64,000 bases of DNA, taken from NCBI RefSeq assembly GCF_965363235.1, contig NC_134843.1, forward strand, positions 63,279,865 through 63,343,864. Direction: 5' to 3'. This stretch comes from Mytilus galloprovincialis (taxonomy: Eukaryota > Mollusca > Bivalvia > Mytilida > Mytilidae). Positions 20,717 to 31,329 of the stretch are shown here, one piece after another. Both the position numbers and the translations under genes were made by a program. Position 1 is the first letter of the stretch. Every line of letters starts with the position of its first letter. The notes below the pieces were generated by a model. The model was given only the letters and a program-made list of their open reading frames with translations, was not told where the DNA came from and made no database searches.

Positions 20717-23700
20717 GTAAGTCATATTTATCACTTTGTACTGCTTGTAAACCACACCTTGAGGTATCTTTCATTTTCTATTTAATCACGACGTTACACT
20801 TTTTTGCAATTTTATAGCAACATAATGTTCCAAATAACTGAAACTTATACATTTATATAAGTGTGAAGAGTTAGGCACCAAGCTTAGAAGGTTCCAAATA
20901 TAATTGACAATATGTTGATGCAAAAGAGGGACGAAAGATACCAGAGTCAAACTCATAGATTGAAAATAAACTGACAACGTCATGTCTAAAAACAAAAAGA
21001 CAAACAGACAAATAATATTACAAAAGACACAACATAGAAAACTAAAGATAAAGCAACACGAACCCACCAAATTTTGAATGTTTAGTCATCGTTATGTCAA
21101 ATAAAAGGACATAATTTCTGGTGTATTTGATTAAGCAGGTACTATTTAATAATAAGTTAAGTTTTACCAAACCGAACAAAAAGGCATATGTTTGAAACTT
21201 TAACTTTCGCTGAAGGTTGTATCTTTAAAGAAAACGTTTGAAATAAACTCAAAGATATCAGTCTTATAACTGTGCACGCCAGACGCGTAAAAAGATTCAC
21301 CCGTGACACTCGAATGAAAAGAGTTTAGGGGTCAATTCTAATATGACGTGCTTCTTTCGTTTTGTAAACAACACCGTACTGCAATTCTCTATACATTGAT
21401 ACTAAGCACAGACTCAGAGATACATAATAATGGATGTTACAATATACCTCCCATGGAAATCCACATGTATCGGAATCTATTTTCAAACGCTTTACCAATT
21501 TTATTGTTTCAACAATTGCAATTGAAAAAAGACTATAGAACTTTTTTTCTTATTCGGATGCATAGAATAAAGAATTAAAGCACAAAAACTCGCAGAAATC
21601 AACAAAAATCTAAATAAAATAAAATTCCATGAAAGTCAATTAATGTTTTTGGCACGTTTAAGTTCTTCCAAACCAGACTTCATACAAATGAAAACGCTAA
21701 AGTTGAAGGTTTTTCTGTTACGTGAACCATCGAAATTCGCAGAATTTTACATCAAAAATGGATTTTTGAGGTAGGTGTTGCTTTATTTTCTATTCTGTTA
21801 CATTTTTCGCATATTTGCTGATTTCACAGAAAGACAACATGGCGGCTTTTAAATGTCAACTTTGGATTTGATAGTAGTTTACGAGAAAACCTTGTAGATT
21901 AGAAATGGTCAATGCTGGGTTTGAGAATAAAAGAATTAGCACATTTTTTTATCTAATATATATATATAACATTATGATGCGTTACAGTAGCATGGAAGCT
22001 TCCGTTGTTTACATTTGACACAAAAAGCATACATATGACGACACCTTGTCTAGTTGCATAAGACGATTACATCATTTTGCAGATAATTACTGACATGTAT
22101 TTGTTTGGTCGTATGATATAGATGGCCGTTACGCAGAACAGATAATTTTGTGGTTCAATTAAGAAATAATTCATGGAAGCCATAGATTGTTGGAAATATA
22201 CACATGGCCTGGGCCGTGATATTCGAATTTTATTCTGAGCGTTAGCGAGGGATAAAATTAACGAATATCACGGCCCAGGCCATGTGTAAATTTCCAACAA
22301 TCTATGGCTTCCATGAATTATTTCGATTCTAATAGGACAAATACGGTCATTAAAAAACTGAAGCGAGGGTGGGTATGCTGTGTATGTGGCTGTTCTTTTT
22401 TACTCCCTGTTAGATAAATCTCAAATATCTTTATAAATATGTAACTTGCGTAGGTTATTTCGAGGATCCAACATTTGCCATTTTTAATTTACATGTTTTT
22501 CTCGTAAGTTTCCGTCAAATCAAAAGTTGACATTTTGTAACTAAGGAGCCGCCATGTTGACTTGCTGAAATGGGTAAATATGCAAATAATGCAATAGAAT
22601 AGAAAATAAAACAAAACCTACCTAAAAAAATCAGTTTTAATACAATATCATACGAATTCCGATGGTTCATGTAACAGAAAACTTTCAAGTTTAGCGGTTT
22701 TATTTGTATGACGTCATGTTTTGAAATGACTTAAATGCGCCAAAAAGATTAATAGACTTTCGCGGAATTTTATTTAATTTTTATTTTGTTGATTTCTCCG
22801 AGCTCTTGTGCATTACTTCTTTTCATTATGCATACGAATAAAAATAAAAGTTATTTTGTCTTTTTTAATTGCACTTTTAAAAACAATAAAATCGGCAAAG
22901 GATCTGCAAATAGGTTCCAATACATGTAGATTTACGTGGGAAGTATATTGTAGCAGCCATTATTATGCATATCTCTGAGTCTGCGCTAAGTATATTTTAT
23001 CGAGAATTTTATCACAGTGTTGTTTACAAAGCTAAAGAAGCACGTCAAATTAGAATACGTCTTTAAATATACTATGATTATACTGGTTGATGATATTGGA
23101 AATTGGCGTCGCAAATGCTACTTTACTTATCCAAATAAATAATCTGTGGAGAGTGGTCAATTTCATAAATTAAACAGCAAACAGAAAAGTACAGAACAGT
23201 ATATATTCTTTAACTTTCATTTTTCATGCATCTTCGTTAGTTTTGTCATCTTTGTATTTTCAGTTTATACTAATAGGTTGTTTACCGTTATGCATGACTG
23301 AACAACGTCAATCAAGTTGGAGATGCTTAGTACGTATTTCTTATATTGTTTATTTTATAGACAAACACAAAAGGACTTATATTCTAATTCGCCAGGTCAA
23401 ACGAATATAAATTATTTAATAAATAAAACAACACATAAATAGGATAAGTGTGCCTACAGCTGTAACAGCCTTTAATATTAACTTTACATTCAATATGATT
23501 CTCAAACTAAAGTTCTTAACTATAAATTCAGGCACACTACCAATCCAATCATATAGTAACAATAGCACAGTAATATACGGTAACACAATCAAAAACTATC
23601 TACAAAAGAGTAAAAATCATATTAATATAATGTAAAAGAGGGACGAAAGATACCAAAGGGACAGTCAAACTCATAAATCTAAAACAAACTGACAACGCCA

Positions 23701-26700
23701 TGGCTAAAAAATGAAAAAAACAAACAGAAAAACAATAGTACACATGACACAACATAGAAAACTAAAGAATAAACAACACGAACCTTACCAAAAACTAAGG
23801 GTGATCTCAGGTGCTCCGGAAGGGTAAGCAGATCCTGCTCCACATGTAGCACCCATCGTGTTGCTTATGTGATTACAACTTCACCATTTGGAACTCTTGG
23901 TTTAATAGCTTCCTTGTGAGCGGTAACCCTCTTTCAAGAAAATCATGATAGGAAATGCAAGCACGGGAATATCGTATCAATTGGGAGATATATACCCCGT
24001 ATGCAGGTGCTGCTGGAATGTTGCTACTTAGAAATGGAAATTTTACAATTGGAAAGCTGAAATCATCTCTTTTGTCGTAAAGTTTTGTTTTCAACCGACC
24101 CTCATTGTCAATTTCTAGATGTAAGTCAAGATATGAAGCCGACTTAACTGTATCTGTAGTATCCTTTATCTCCAATTCGATTGGATAGATGCGTCCCACA
24201 TAGTCACCAAATTTTGAATTGTTTAGTGAAAGAACGTCATCTATATAGCGGAAAGTAGAGTTAAAGGATATTGCTAACTTCTTATCTTTCTTCCTAAGAA
24301 GTTCCTGCATGAAGTCAGCCTCATAATAATAAAGAAACAAGTCGGCAAGTAGAGGGGCACAGTTTGTTCCCATTGGGATGCCGACAGTCTGTTGAAAAAC
24401 ACGTCCTCCGAACGTTACAAATATGTTGTCAATCAAGAAATCAAGCATCTTGATGATATCGGTTTCAGAGAATTTTTTGTTTGAATCAGAGTGATTCTTT
24501 ACAAAGTATGATTTATCCCTCCCTAAGACAAGATACTTGTATCTACGTTGGCCATTCTTTTTTATGAAGCAAAGTAAAACCAACTCTTTCAATTTGTCTT
24601 TTAGTTTGGAATGTAGAATACTTGTGTAAAGAGTAGAAAAGTCAAATGTTTTAATACTGTTACAAGATGAAAGAGAGTTAGATTGTATGTACTCTAAAAG
24701 ATCTTTGGAATTTTTAAGTATCCACATCTGATTCACGCCACCTCTAGAATAGGCAGTTTCACAATAACTTAGAAGCCCGTCTTTGATTGCTGATAAAATA
24801 GATGTTAATAATTTAAGAAAGAGGTTTCGTGGAGCACTTGGAAGACCCAGCAATATACCGTTGTTTGTAAGGACACTTATGTAGTTTAGGTATCCAATAC
24901 AGTGATGGAAGATCAAGTTCTTCATCTTTGGTTGAAATACCAAAGGAACAATATATGCATATACTCCTATTAACGCTAACCATCTCATAAAAGGGTGGGT
25001 GGGTGGGTTGAAATACCAAAGGAACAATATATGCATATACTCCTATTAACGATAACCATCTCATAAAAGGGTGGGTGGGTGGGTTAACATAATAACGAAT
25101 GCTGCTACGTTGAACTATAGGCAAACTTCGAATTACTCTTAATTCTCAAACTAACCCCTTAAGTAATACCTAATCATGCTTTTCTCGAAATTCATGAGGG
25201 CATATACCCATAAATCCGGCATTACGGGTATATCTCATCCAATCAAATTGAACATAAACACACACCATGTGTTTGATATAAACACACACACGTGTTTATA
25301 GTAAACAATCACTTGACCGTTACAACGTCATGTGACCAATAACTTTAATAAATATATTTATCAATGTTTATAATGATATCATTAGCATGTATAATGTTAA
25401 AATATATTTTGAGGAACTTTGTTTAAATAATACCCATTATACAAAACGTTGCAACACACAATTAGAATAGTTCAATACTCTTCAAAAGAAATGGTAGTTA
25501 TTGCGTTTCTTTAGTGCCGATTAATTATGATTTTTATTAAATGTAAGATGATATCATGGTAGTATTATTACATTATAATTCTAGATGTGTAAAAAAATAA
25601 CTTCATCAGTCCATTAACAGAAACATTGAAGAAAGCTGCTACCTTTCGCTCCGATTTTAAATTATTTCGTAAATCGGTTTTAACAATCTCCAACCAGGTC
25701 AAATCTGTTCATTAATATTATTTTAAATTTGTAGACCCTAGCGTTTCTTGTTTGTAATATTTTATCAGCAGTTGTGTTTTCATCCAGTGTGTTTGGCTTA
25801 GCAATTGTCGGAGCTGTTATTGTAAGTATAATTAAACAAAATGAAGAAATACGTGCAAGGAAAACTAAACTAAAATAGTTAAACAGTAAGGGTTAAATAG
25901 AACAAAAAAAAAAAAAAAAAAAAAAAAAAAACTGTAGTGAAAATTCATTACGAAAAGTACTTATCAAATGGCAAAATCAAAACCTCACACACATCAAAAG
26001 AATGAAAAAACAACTGTGAAATTCCTGATTTGGTACAAACAATCACTTATGTGGACAAATGGTGGTTTAAACATGGTTTTTAAACTAGCTAAGGGTCTGA
26101 TTTGTAACTTGTATGATAGTCGAATATAATTCCATGATTGACAATAAATAATGTGTGATGAAATTAAATAATTATAGTCGGTAAAATTGTAAAACATTAT
26201 ATAGCAGTAAACATTGTTTAATAAACGTAATCCCTAGAAAACAAATAACAATAAAGAAGAACGAAATTGAATATAGACGTTCTATAGGCAAAGTACATAG
26301 TAAGCAAAAAAAAAATGTAATAACCAGGAACACAAATATTTACCATTGAAAATAACTGTATTTACCAAACAATATTGAATGACATGCTGCGGTATGTTTA
26401 TAAATCAGCTGTGTCGTAGAATATAAGTGTAATTTGGTCGTACTGTCGAAACATCTATGAACAATTTTTTCAAATAGAAACTACCTATTAATGTTGTTTT
26501 CCCTTAATCTCATAACTGTTAACAAGTCAAAAACATTTAAAAAAAAAAATTACGCAATAATACAAACACGAAAGAAATAGTTTTTTGTTAATTAATACCA
26601 ACGTTACATTTTCATATTCCTAGTTTTATCCTATTTTTGGGAAATGTTTAGAAAATTCAAATATGACGTTATTTTGTGCGTTTATCGCTTTGGCTGTGAA

Positions 26701-29700
26701 TGTGTATGTGCTAGTTTAGGCTGTTTTATGTATCCGCTTTTATTATGTAGTTAGTCACCACTTCTTGTTTAATCATGTATATATATTATATAGTCATTTT
26801 ATAAAAAATTACTGTTTGCAGAAGTATGAATTATTCTAAATAATAAGGATGTTCTTAAGCCAGGCAGAAAACCCTAGCCGTATTAGGCACAAATGTTTGG
26901 AACGTTTGGTCCTCAATGCATTTCTACTTTGTTCTTGTTTTTGCTTTCAAACTTTTTTCATCTGAGCATCCATTGTTAGTCTTGTGTGGACGAAACGCGC
27001 GTCTGGTGTATTAAATTTCAAACCTGGTACCTTTTGTCAGTCCTATATATATCCTCCCATTTATTTGTATTGTAGTCCTGTCATGTAAGCTTGTCATTTT
27101 AATGTTATATTTAACATTGTCTTAAAAGTCGGAGGTATGTCATGCCACAAAACCAGGTTCAACCCACCATTTTTTTTTTCTTAAAATGTCCTGAACTTTA
27201 CTTGTATTTTTGTCCATCTAAGGTGTAAGGCATTTTCAACTGATTTTTATAGTTCGTTCTTATGTTGTACTGTTATACCACTGTCCCAGGTTAGGGGGAG
27301 GGTTGGAGTCCCGCTAACATGTTTAACTCTGCCACATCATTTATGTATGTGTCTGTCCCAAGTCAGCAGCCTGTATTTCAGTGGTTGTCGTTTGTTTATG
27401 TGTTACATATTTGTTTTTCGTTCATTTTTTTTTATATTAATAAGGCCGTTAGTTTTCTCGTTTGAATTGTTTTCATTGTCATATCGGGGCCTTTTATAGC
27501 TGACTATGCGGTATGGGATTTGCTCATTGTTGAAGACCGTACGGTGACCTATAGATGTTAATGTCTGTGTCATTTTGGTCTCTTGTGCACAGTTGTCTCA
27601 TTGGCAATCATACCACATATTCTTTTTAGAAGTCAGGAAAATGGCCATTGTTATATGATAGTTCGTTTTTGTGTGTGTTACATTTTAATGGTTTGTTTCT
27701 GTTGTGGCGTAGTTCTCCTCTTATATTTGATGTGTTTCCCTCGGTTTTAGTTTATAAAGCATGCATTTTAATTGAACCTTTAAAAACTAATCCACTTTAA
27801 TTTAAGACATATATATTTATCATTAACAGATTATAAATTAGTCTTTTTCTTAAGGTGAAAAAACACTACATTGTATTTTGGCTGGCTTGCGTCGAATATC
27901 TCTTAGCAAAATCGTGGAAATAGAAGTATCACTCTATGGTGCCTTGAGTGATACATGTAGGAGGATTCACATTTAATTCAAAAAGGGGAAATAGAAACAC
28001 CCAAGACAGTTGTGTAGAGAATATGAGGCCATTATTCGGTGTCACTTCCGTAAAATATTCCGCATTGAAATATTAATATTTTAGTTATAAAATGAAAGTT
28101 TCAAATTTTTATACATAAAAAAACTTTAGGTCTATATCTTTTAACCCAGACTGTAAAATACGACCAAGGAATCATTAACTATAATTAAAGGTATACATCT
28201 TAAGGTTCTAAATAAACATGTGGACAAAAATGCCCTTTAAAAAGCATGATATTCCTGCATATTAAAAATTTAGTTAAAACTATGATTTTATATAAAAAAA
28301 AGTACCATACTTAGACAAGTTATCAGAGTAATTGATATATAAACTACCTTCTTTAATTCAAATTTATAATTTTAAATTTTATTAAAACAATCCCGTTATT
28401 TTATATCTACACCAAAGAGATAAGCTTCTAACTCGGAAGGCAAAACTCTCAGGGTATCAAAGTAAACTAGCAGAGACTTGGAAAAAAAATTCAATTTAGA
28501 TGACAGATGGGATAATTTAAAAAATATGGTTAAAACTCTTCGTAATATTTGATGATTTCTTGACTAATTATTAACCGATTTATTTTCAGGCTGATTTTGA
28601 TACCGGAAGTATTATTTCAGTGTCTGCCCTTTTAGCTGTATGTTCCTTCATCGAATTCATCTTGTCCATTGTAGCTGCAAAACATAGCTGCAGCCATTCT
28701 CAGTTCAATACTGGAAATGTCAGTATATTATATTTTTCTCTAAGTCATAGATATAGGAAGATGTGGTGTGAGTGCCAATGAGACAACACTCCATCCAAAT
28801 ACCTATTTATAAAAGTAAACAATTATAGGTCAATGTACGGCCTTTAACACGAAGCCTTGGCTCAAACCGAAAACAACAAGCTATAAAGGGCCTAAAATAA
28901 CTAGTGTAAATTACATAAACAAACGACAACTTCTGTACATCAGATTCCTGATTTATGACAGGTGAAAACATTTGGAGCGGGATTAAACGTTTTAATGGTA
29001 CCATACCTTCTCTCTTTTTCTGAAACAATAGCATAACATCACAACATAGAAAAACACACGATAAACTATCCATTGGAAGGCTTAACTCAATCAAAAAACG
29101 TAAATTAACACACTATGAACGAATAAATTTGATCTGTGATACCTGAATGCAAATGCATAGTTAATAAAATATTAAGGACAAACATTCAAGGCAAAAAAGC
29201 ACACAAACAAGCACAAACAAAGCCATCGCAAGACACCACCGCGAAATATTTAACCCTTCGAAAGTAATCACTTTTGAAAAATGTTTTCATAATATATATA
29301 CAGGTAACTGAAAAATAACTTAGTCGTTTTAGGTATACAACTTCTGTGGATATAAATTCTTCCATTAATTAGGAATACCAAGAAAGATATGTCATATAAA
29401 TACCTAATTTAACACTGGATAAAAATTGGGGTGAATATCAACAATAAAACTATACAATTAGAGCTAGCTTAAACTTCAATGTACAGATTTAAGGAGAATA
29501 ATCTTGATGTTCATACAAATGTAGTACGAAGAAGTGAACATTAGAAGATATTCCTAATAATCAAAGTGTTTAAATAAGATATGTAAAATTTTACCTTATT
29601 TAAAGGTTATTGATAATTTAACTTTTATTTTTACTGTAACATATTTGTATATATATATAGTATTTAAAAGATTAAAAATGTGCTGTTCATATTATATCAA

Positions 29701-30104
29701 ACATTTACATAGTATAATTAACTTTTTAATGGAAGATAATACGGTGACCTATAATTGTTAATTTGTTTGTCATTTGGTCTCTTGTGCAGAGTGATCTCAT
29801 TGGCAATCATAGCACATCTGCTTACTTATAAATATATATGTATTCATTCCTTTTTCAGCATCAAAGTGCTATATATATCAACAATGCACAATCTGGATTT
29901 ATGCACACTTTACCAAGCACGCAAACATCTACAGTAAACCAGCAAGGATACCATCAAATATGGATACCCGAAATACAGAGATATAATGGTCAACAGCTGG
30001 TAAACATGCAAAATAGCCATCAACCTGCAGGCCACTCACAAGGAATTCAAATGACAATACAGGGATATCATGGAAAACAACCACAAGCATTTGCGAAAGG
30101 GTAA
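20420..30104 (+). CDS. Gene A: MS4A/CD20-like four-pass membrane protein with Gln-rich tail
   Basis: Five coding exons: 20420-20716, 23264-23329, 25735-25821, 28590-28718, 29859-30104; every intron is GT-AG and phase 0; 274 aa. Start ATG at 20420 has A at -3 and G at +4. Predicted segments: TM1 about 34-54 (GLGVVCCFLGIVGVIL), a loop with Cys60 and Cys80, TM2 about 84-108, TM3 122-150 (one whole exon), TM4 about 158-184, then a Gln/Pro/Tyr-rich tail. 'LRILGG', 'GWFILIGCLPL', 'CNILSAVVFSS' and 'CSFIEFILSIV' match the order of conserved MS4A-family segments (family knowledge; protein role unknown). The tail ends 36-37 codons earlier than that of gene C: after the stop at 30104 a second frame stays similar to C up to about 30207, so a one-base change has shortened it. 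Two paralogs follow. Confidence 0.75.
20930..21075 (+). repeat. PLE-tail-type repeat in gene A intron 1
   Basis: GAGGGACGAAAGATACCAGA, AAATAAACTGACAACGTCAT, ACACAACATAGAAAACTAAA: same order as 23637-23780. The minus-strand 94-codon frame here is repeat-derived. Confidence 0.55.
21270..21330 (-). repeat. Decayed hammerhead-like unit in gene A intron 1
   Basis: GCACGCCAGACGCGTAAAAA and CACCCGTGACACTCGAAT are remnants of the unit. It lies antisense to gene A and abuts the palindromic element at 21334. Without that element it would lie about 270 bases before exon 2. Confidence 0.5.
21334..23056. mobile_element. Long palindromic (foldback-type) element in gene A intron 1
   Basis: The whole stretch is an imperfect inverted repeat centred near 22243. 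Left end AATTCTAATATGACGTGCTT pairs with right end AGCACGTCAAATTAGAAT; matching blocks continue inwards (e.g. CAACATGGCGGC near 21836 with GCCGCCATGTTGAC near 22550). The arms have diverged except at the centre, where 62-base arms 22164-22225 and 22262-22323 differ at one position. No coding frame. A non-autonomous foldback element is the best reading; a relative is at 11370-12680. Confidence 0.75.
23264..23329 (+). CDS. Gene A exon 2 (end of TM2, cytosolic loop)
   Basis: 22 codons, FILIGCLPLCMTEQRQSSWR then CL, between TATTTTCAG and GTACGTATTT. Too short for frame scans, but the paralogous exons at 40727-40792 and 50354-50419 are the same length with the same splice sites and 77-86% similar residues by eye. 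Confidence 0.8.
23637..24930 (-). mobile_element. Penelope-like retroelement copy 1 (RT part plus 3' tail) in gene A intron 2
   Basis: Minus-strand RT frame (23873-24930) followed by a tail of about 240 bases (23637-23872) that exists as solitary repeats at 13.6, 14.9, 20.9, 39.6, 42.4 and (inverted) 63.1 kb. It is antisense to gene A. The 5' end is replaced by a 76-base tandem duplication, and the upstream RT motif block (LPSLYWIPKLHK) lies in a different frame from the rest, so this copy is not intact. Confidence 0.7.
23873..25036 (-). pseudogene. Reverse transcriptase fragment, Penelope-like
   Basis: The motifs, in order, are FDFSTLYT (motif A Asp), GIPMGTNCAPLLADLF (motif B), FRYIDDVLSL (motif C, YIDD) and SASYLDLHLEI. 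Order and wording match Penelope-type RTs rather than LINE or LTR RTs (family knowledge, moderately sure). The first ~50 codons derive from a 76-base duplicated stretch and are not RT. The C-terminus stops after the thumb-like 'YGVYISQLIRYSRAC' region without a GIY-YIG endonuclease. About 55-60% of residues match copy 2 at 38208-39281 by eye, so the two belong to different subfamilies. Confidence 0.7.
24930..25085. repeat. Two-copy 76-bp tandem repeat
   Basis: GGTTGAAATACCAAAGGAAC begins at 24930 and again at 25006; each unit ends with a GGGTGGGTGGGT run. The two units differ at a single position. It joins directly to the RT fragment and supplies the artificial N-terminus of the long frame. 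Confidence 0.85.
25125..25734. other. Rest of gene A intron 2
   Basis: Contains small palindromic stretches (GGGCATATACCC..., CACACACGTGTTTAT) around 25195-25320 and otherwise AT-rich DNA. Confidence 0.4.
25735..25821 (+). CDS. Gene A exon 3 (TM3)
   Basis: 29 codons, TLAFLVCNILSAVVFSSSVF then GLAIVGAVI, between ATTTGTAG and GTAAGTATA. The exon is one membrane segment. The same 87-base exon occurs in genes B and C. Confidence 0.8.
26640..27780 (+). mobile_element. PLE 3' region in gene A intron 3, interrupted by another repeat
   Basis: TTACTGTTTGCAGAAGTATG, GGTCCTCAATGCATT, the hammerhead-like core at 26972-27010, CCACAAAACCAGGTTCAACC, then (after an interruption) GTGTTTCCCTCGGTTTTAGT follow the order of the 3' region in gene C intron 3 (55275-56735) and gene B intron 3. 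An inverse copy of the 18.8-kb repeat lies inside it at about 27285-27635. Sense orientation to gene A. Confidence 0.6.
27285..27635 (-). repeat. Inverse copy of the 'GCCAATGAGACAACTCTCC' repeat, nested
   Basis: CTGTCCCAAGTCAGCAGCCT, ATAGCTGACTATGCGGTATG, GAAGACCGTACGGTGACCTA, TCATTGGCAATCATACCACA: reverse complement order of 18848-19150. It splits the PLE 3' region between its CCTGAAC and GTCAGGAAAATGGCC parts, so it is younger than that region. Confidence 0.6.
28590..28718 (+). CDS. Gene A exon 4 (TM4)
   Basis: 43 codons between TTATTTTCAG and GTCAGTATA; it carries CSFIEFILSIVAAKHSCSHS. Two codons shorter than the paralogous exons (135 bases in B and C) because of a deletion after ADFDT; frame is kept. 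It lacks the Cys-cluster 'HCCYC/HCCCC' of B and C. Confidence 0.8.
28745..29160 (+). repeat. 'TATAGGTCAATGTACGGCCT' repeat in gene A intron 4
   Basis: Full-length-looking copy: AGATATAGGAAGATGTGG, TATAGGTCAATGTACGGCCT, GCATAACATCACAACATAGA, AACTCAATCAAAAAACGTAA. Matches 44501-45330. The 95-codon minus frame here is repeat-derived. 29160-29730 shows nothing further. Confidence 0.6.
29733..29830 (-). repeat. Short inverse fragment of the 18.8-kb repeat
   Basis: ATACGGTGACCTATAATTGT and GATCTCATTGGCAATCATAG, ending about 30 bases before the acceptor of exon 5. Confidence 0.5.
29859..30104 (+). CDS. Gene A exon 5 (Gln-rich cytosolic tail, stop)
   Basis: Acceptor CCTTTTTCAG; 81 codons plus TAA. 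It has one copy of the ~28-residue 'Q-x-Y-x-x-Q-Q-x-x-N-M' unit and a partial second. Similarity to gene C continues past the stop in another frame to about 30207 (ending SIRS), which marks a late frameshift. A poly(A) signal AATAAA is at 30341. Confidence 0.75.
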   Translation, partial: HQSAIYINNAQSGFMHTLPSTQTSTVNQQGYHQIWIPEIQRYNGQQLVNMQNSHQPAGHSQGIQMTIQGYHGKQPQAFAKG

Positions 30105-30340
30105 CCAACAACGCAACATTAACGCACACCAGTTGGTACAACCATTATCACATGCTGCTTATATTAATCAACCATTTCATGCTACCAACAATTCTATAAG
30201 AAGTTAAATGTATTTATTTGACAATTGTAAAGAGCAAACATATTCCAAGCATAGTTTATGAAAAGTTATAAATAGTGAGACAATAATTAAATTGATTTTC
30301 TTTCAAAGTAACTCATTACTGGTGTTGTATGTAGAAGCAG

Positions 30341-30346
30341 AATAAA
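30341..30346 (+). terminator. Poly(A) signal candidate, gene A
   Basis: AATAAA 237 bases after the gene A stop, in AT-rich 3' sequence. Position is plausible; unproven. Confidence 0.4.
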
Positions 30347-31329
30347 ATGTTAATTCTATGAATGACTATGTTTTGTTATACTCGAATACTTGGTTCAAGT
30401 AATCGCGAAACTTCGATAACAGAAGTTTTTAATCATCTATAAGGGCTATGGTTTGTTTTTTATGAACTAGCGATGTCATAAAATTACAACAGCTGTCATA
30501 AAATTATCTTAACATATAGTTTCAATCAAGAATACCAGTTTGCAAGACATAAGTACTAATGAAAGAAAAAAATTAAGAAAATACTCTTTTGTTACACTTA
30601 TATCCCCAATAACATACGAAATGAGAATAAAGAAACAACTAAAGAAAAAAGACAACAAAGAGAAAACATGGATTCGAACCAGAACCGAAAAATCTTTCCT
30701 TCTAACATGACTACAATTTATACATTTAAAACTTTTGGCTACCAACTTTTACTGTGATTGTCGATTATGTATATATTAAGTTGCACACACTAGTTAATTT
30801 AAACATATAAAAAAAAAACAATTAAAATTCCACCCATTGGTAACTGAGAGGTTTCTTCTATGTGGTGATGTCAGTCATACATAACAAACGTCATGAAGGG
30901 AGTCGATTCTTATTGAAGGTTTGTACAAATTACATAGTTAAAGATAAGTTATAAAATTACTTCCATGAGTGAACAGAAATTAGTAAATGCTCCAACTCAA
31001 ATTTGATAAAATCAAATAACAATGGATTAAAAATTTCTGCAACAGATTTAGGAAGTGTTTAATTTCTAGAAAAAAGAACCACGATAGATAGTAGGCTGAC
31101 ATCACGATATCAATTTAAGACCGAAAAATATGAAATTATACAACATCATAGTTCAAGAATACGTCTAATGATCGGTCAATGATCAGTCTAATGAAGCTCA
31201 TCATCGAAGGGTATAACTTTGTTTTATTTCTTCTAAGAATAATGTGATAAATTGAAAATCGAAGGCTCAAAACTTCCAAAATTGTAAATTCAAGGGCATA
31301 TAATACGCTTAAGGAATTACTATTTCTGG

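Noticed and set aside
29929-30141. Minus-strand 70-codon frame over gene A exon 5, and similarly 57716-58045 over gene C exon 5
   Set aside because: Antisense shadows of the repetitive Gln-rich tail.
30655-30735. Minus-strand B-box-like TGGTTCGAATCCATG
   Set aside because: No acceptor stem, D-arm or anticodon arm can be drawn; one box alone is weak evidence.
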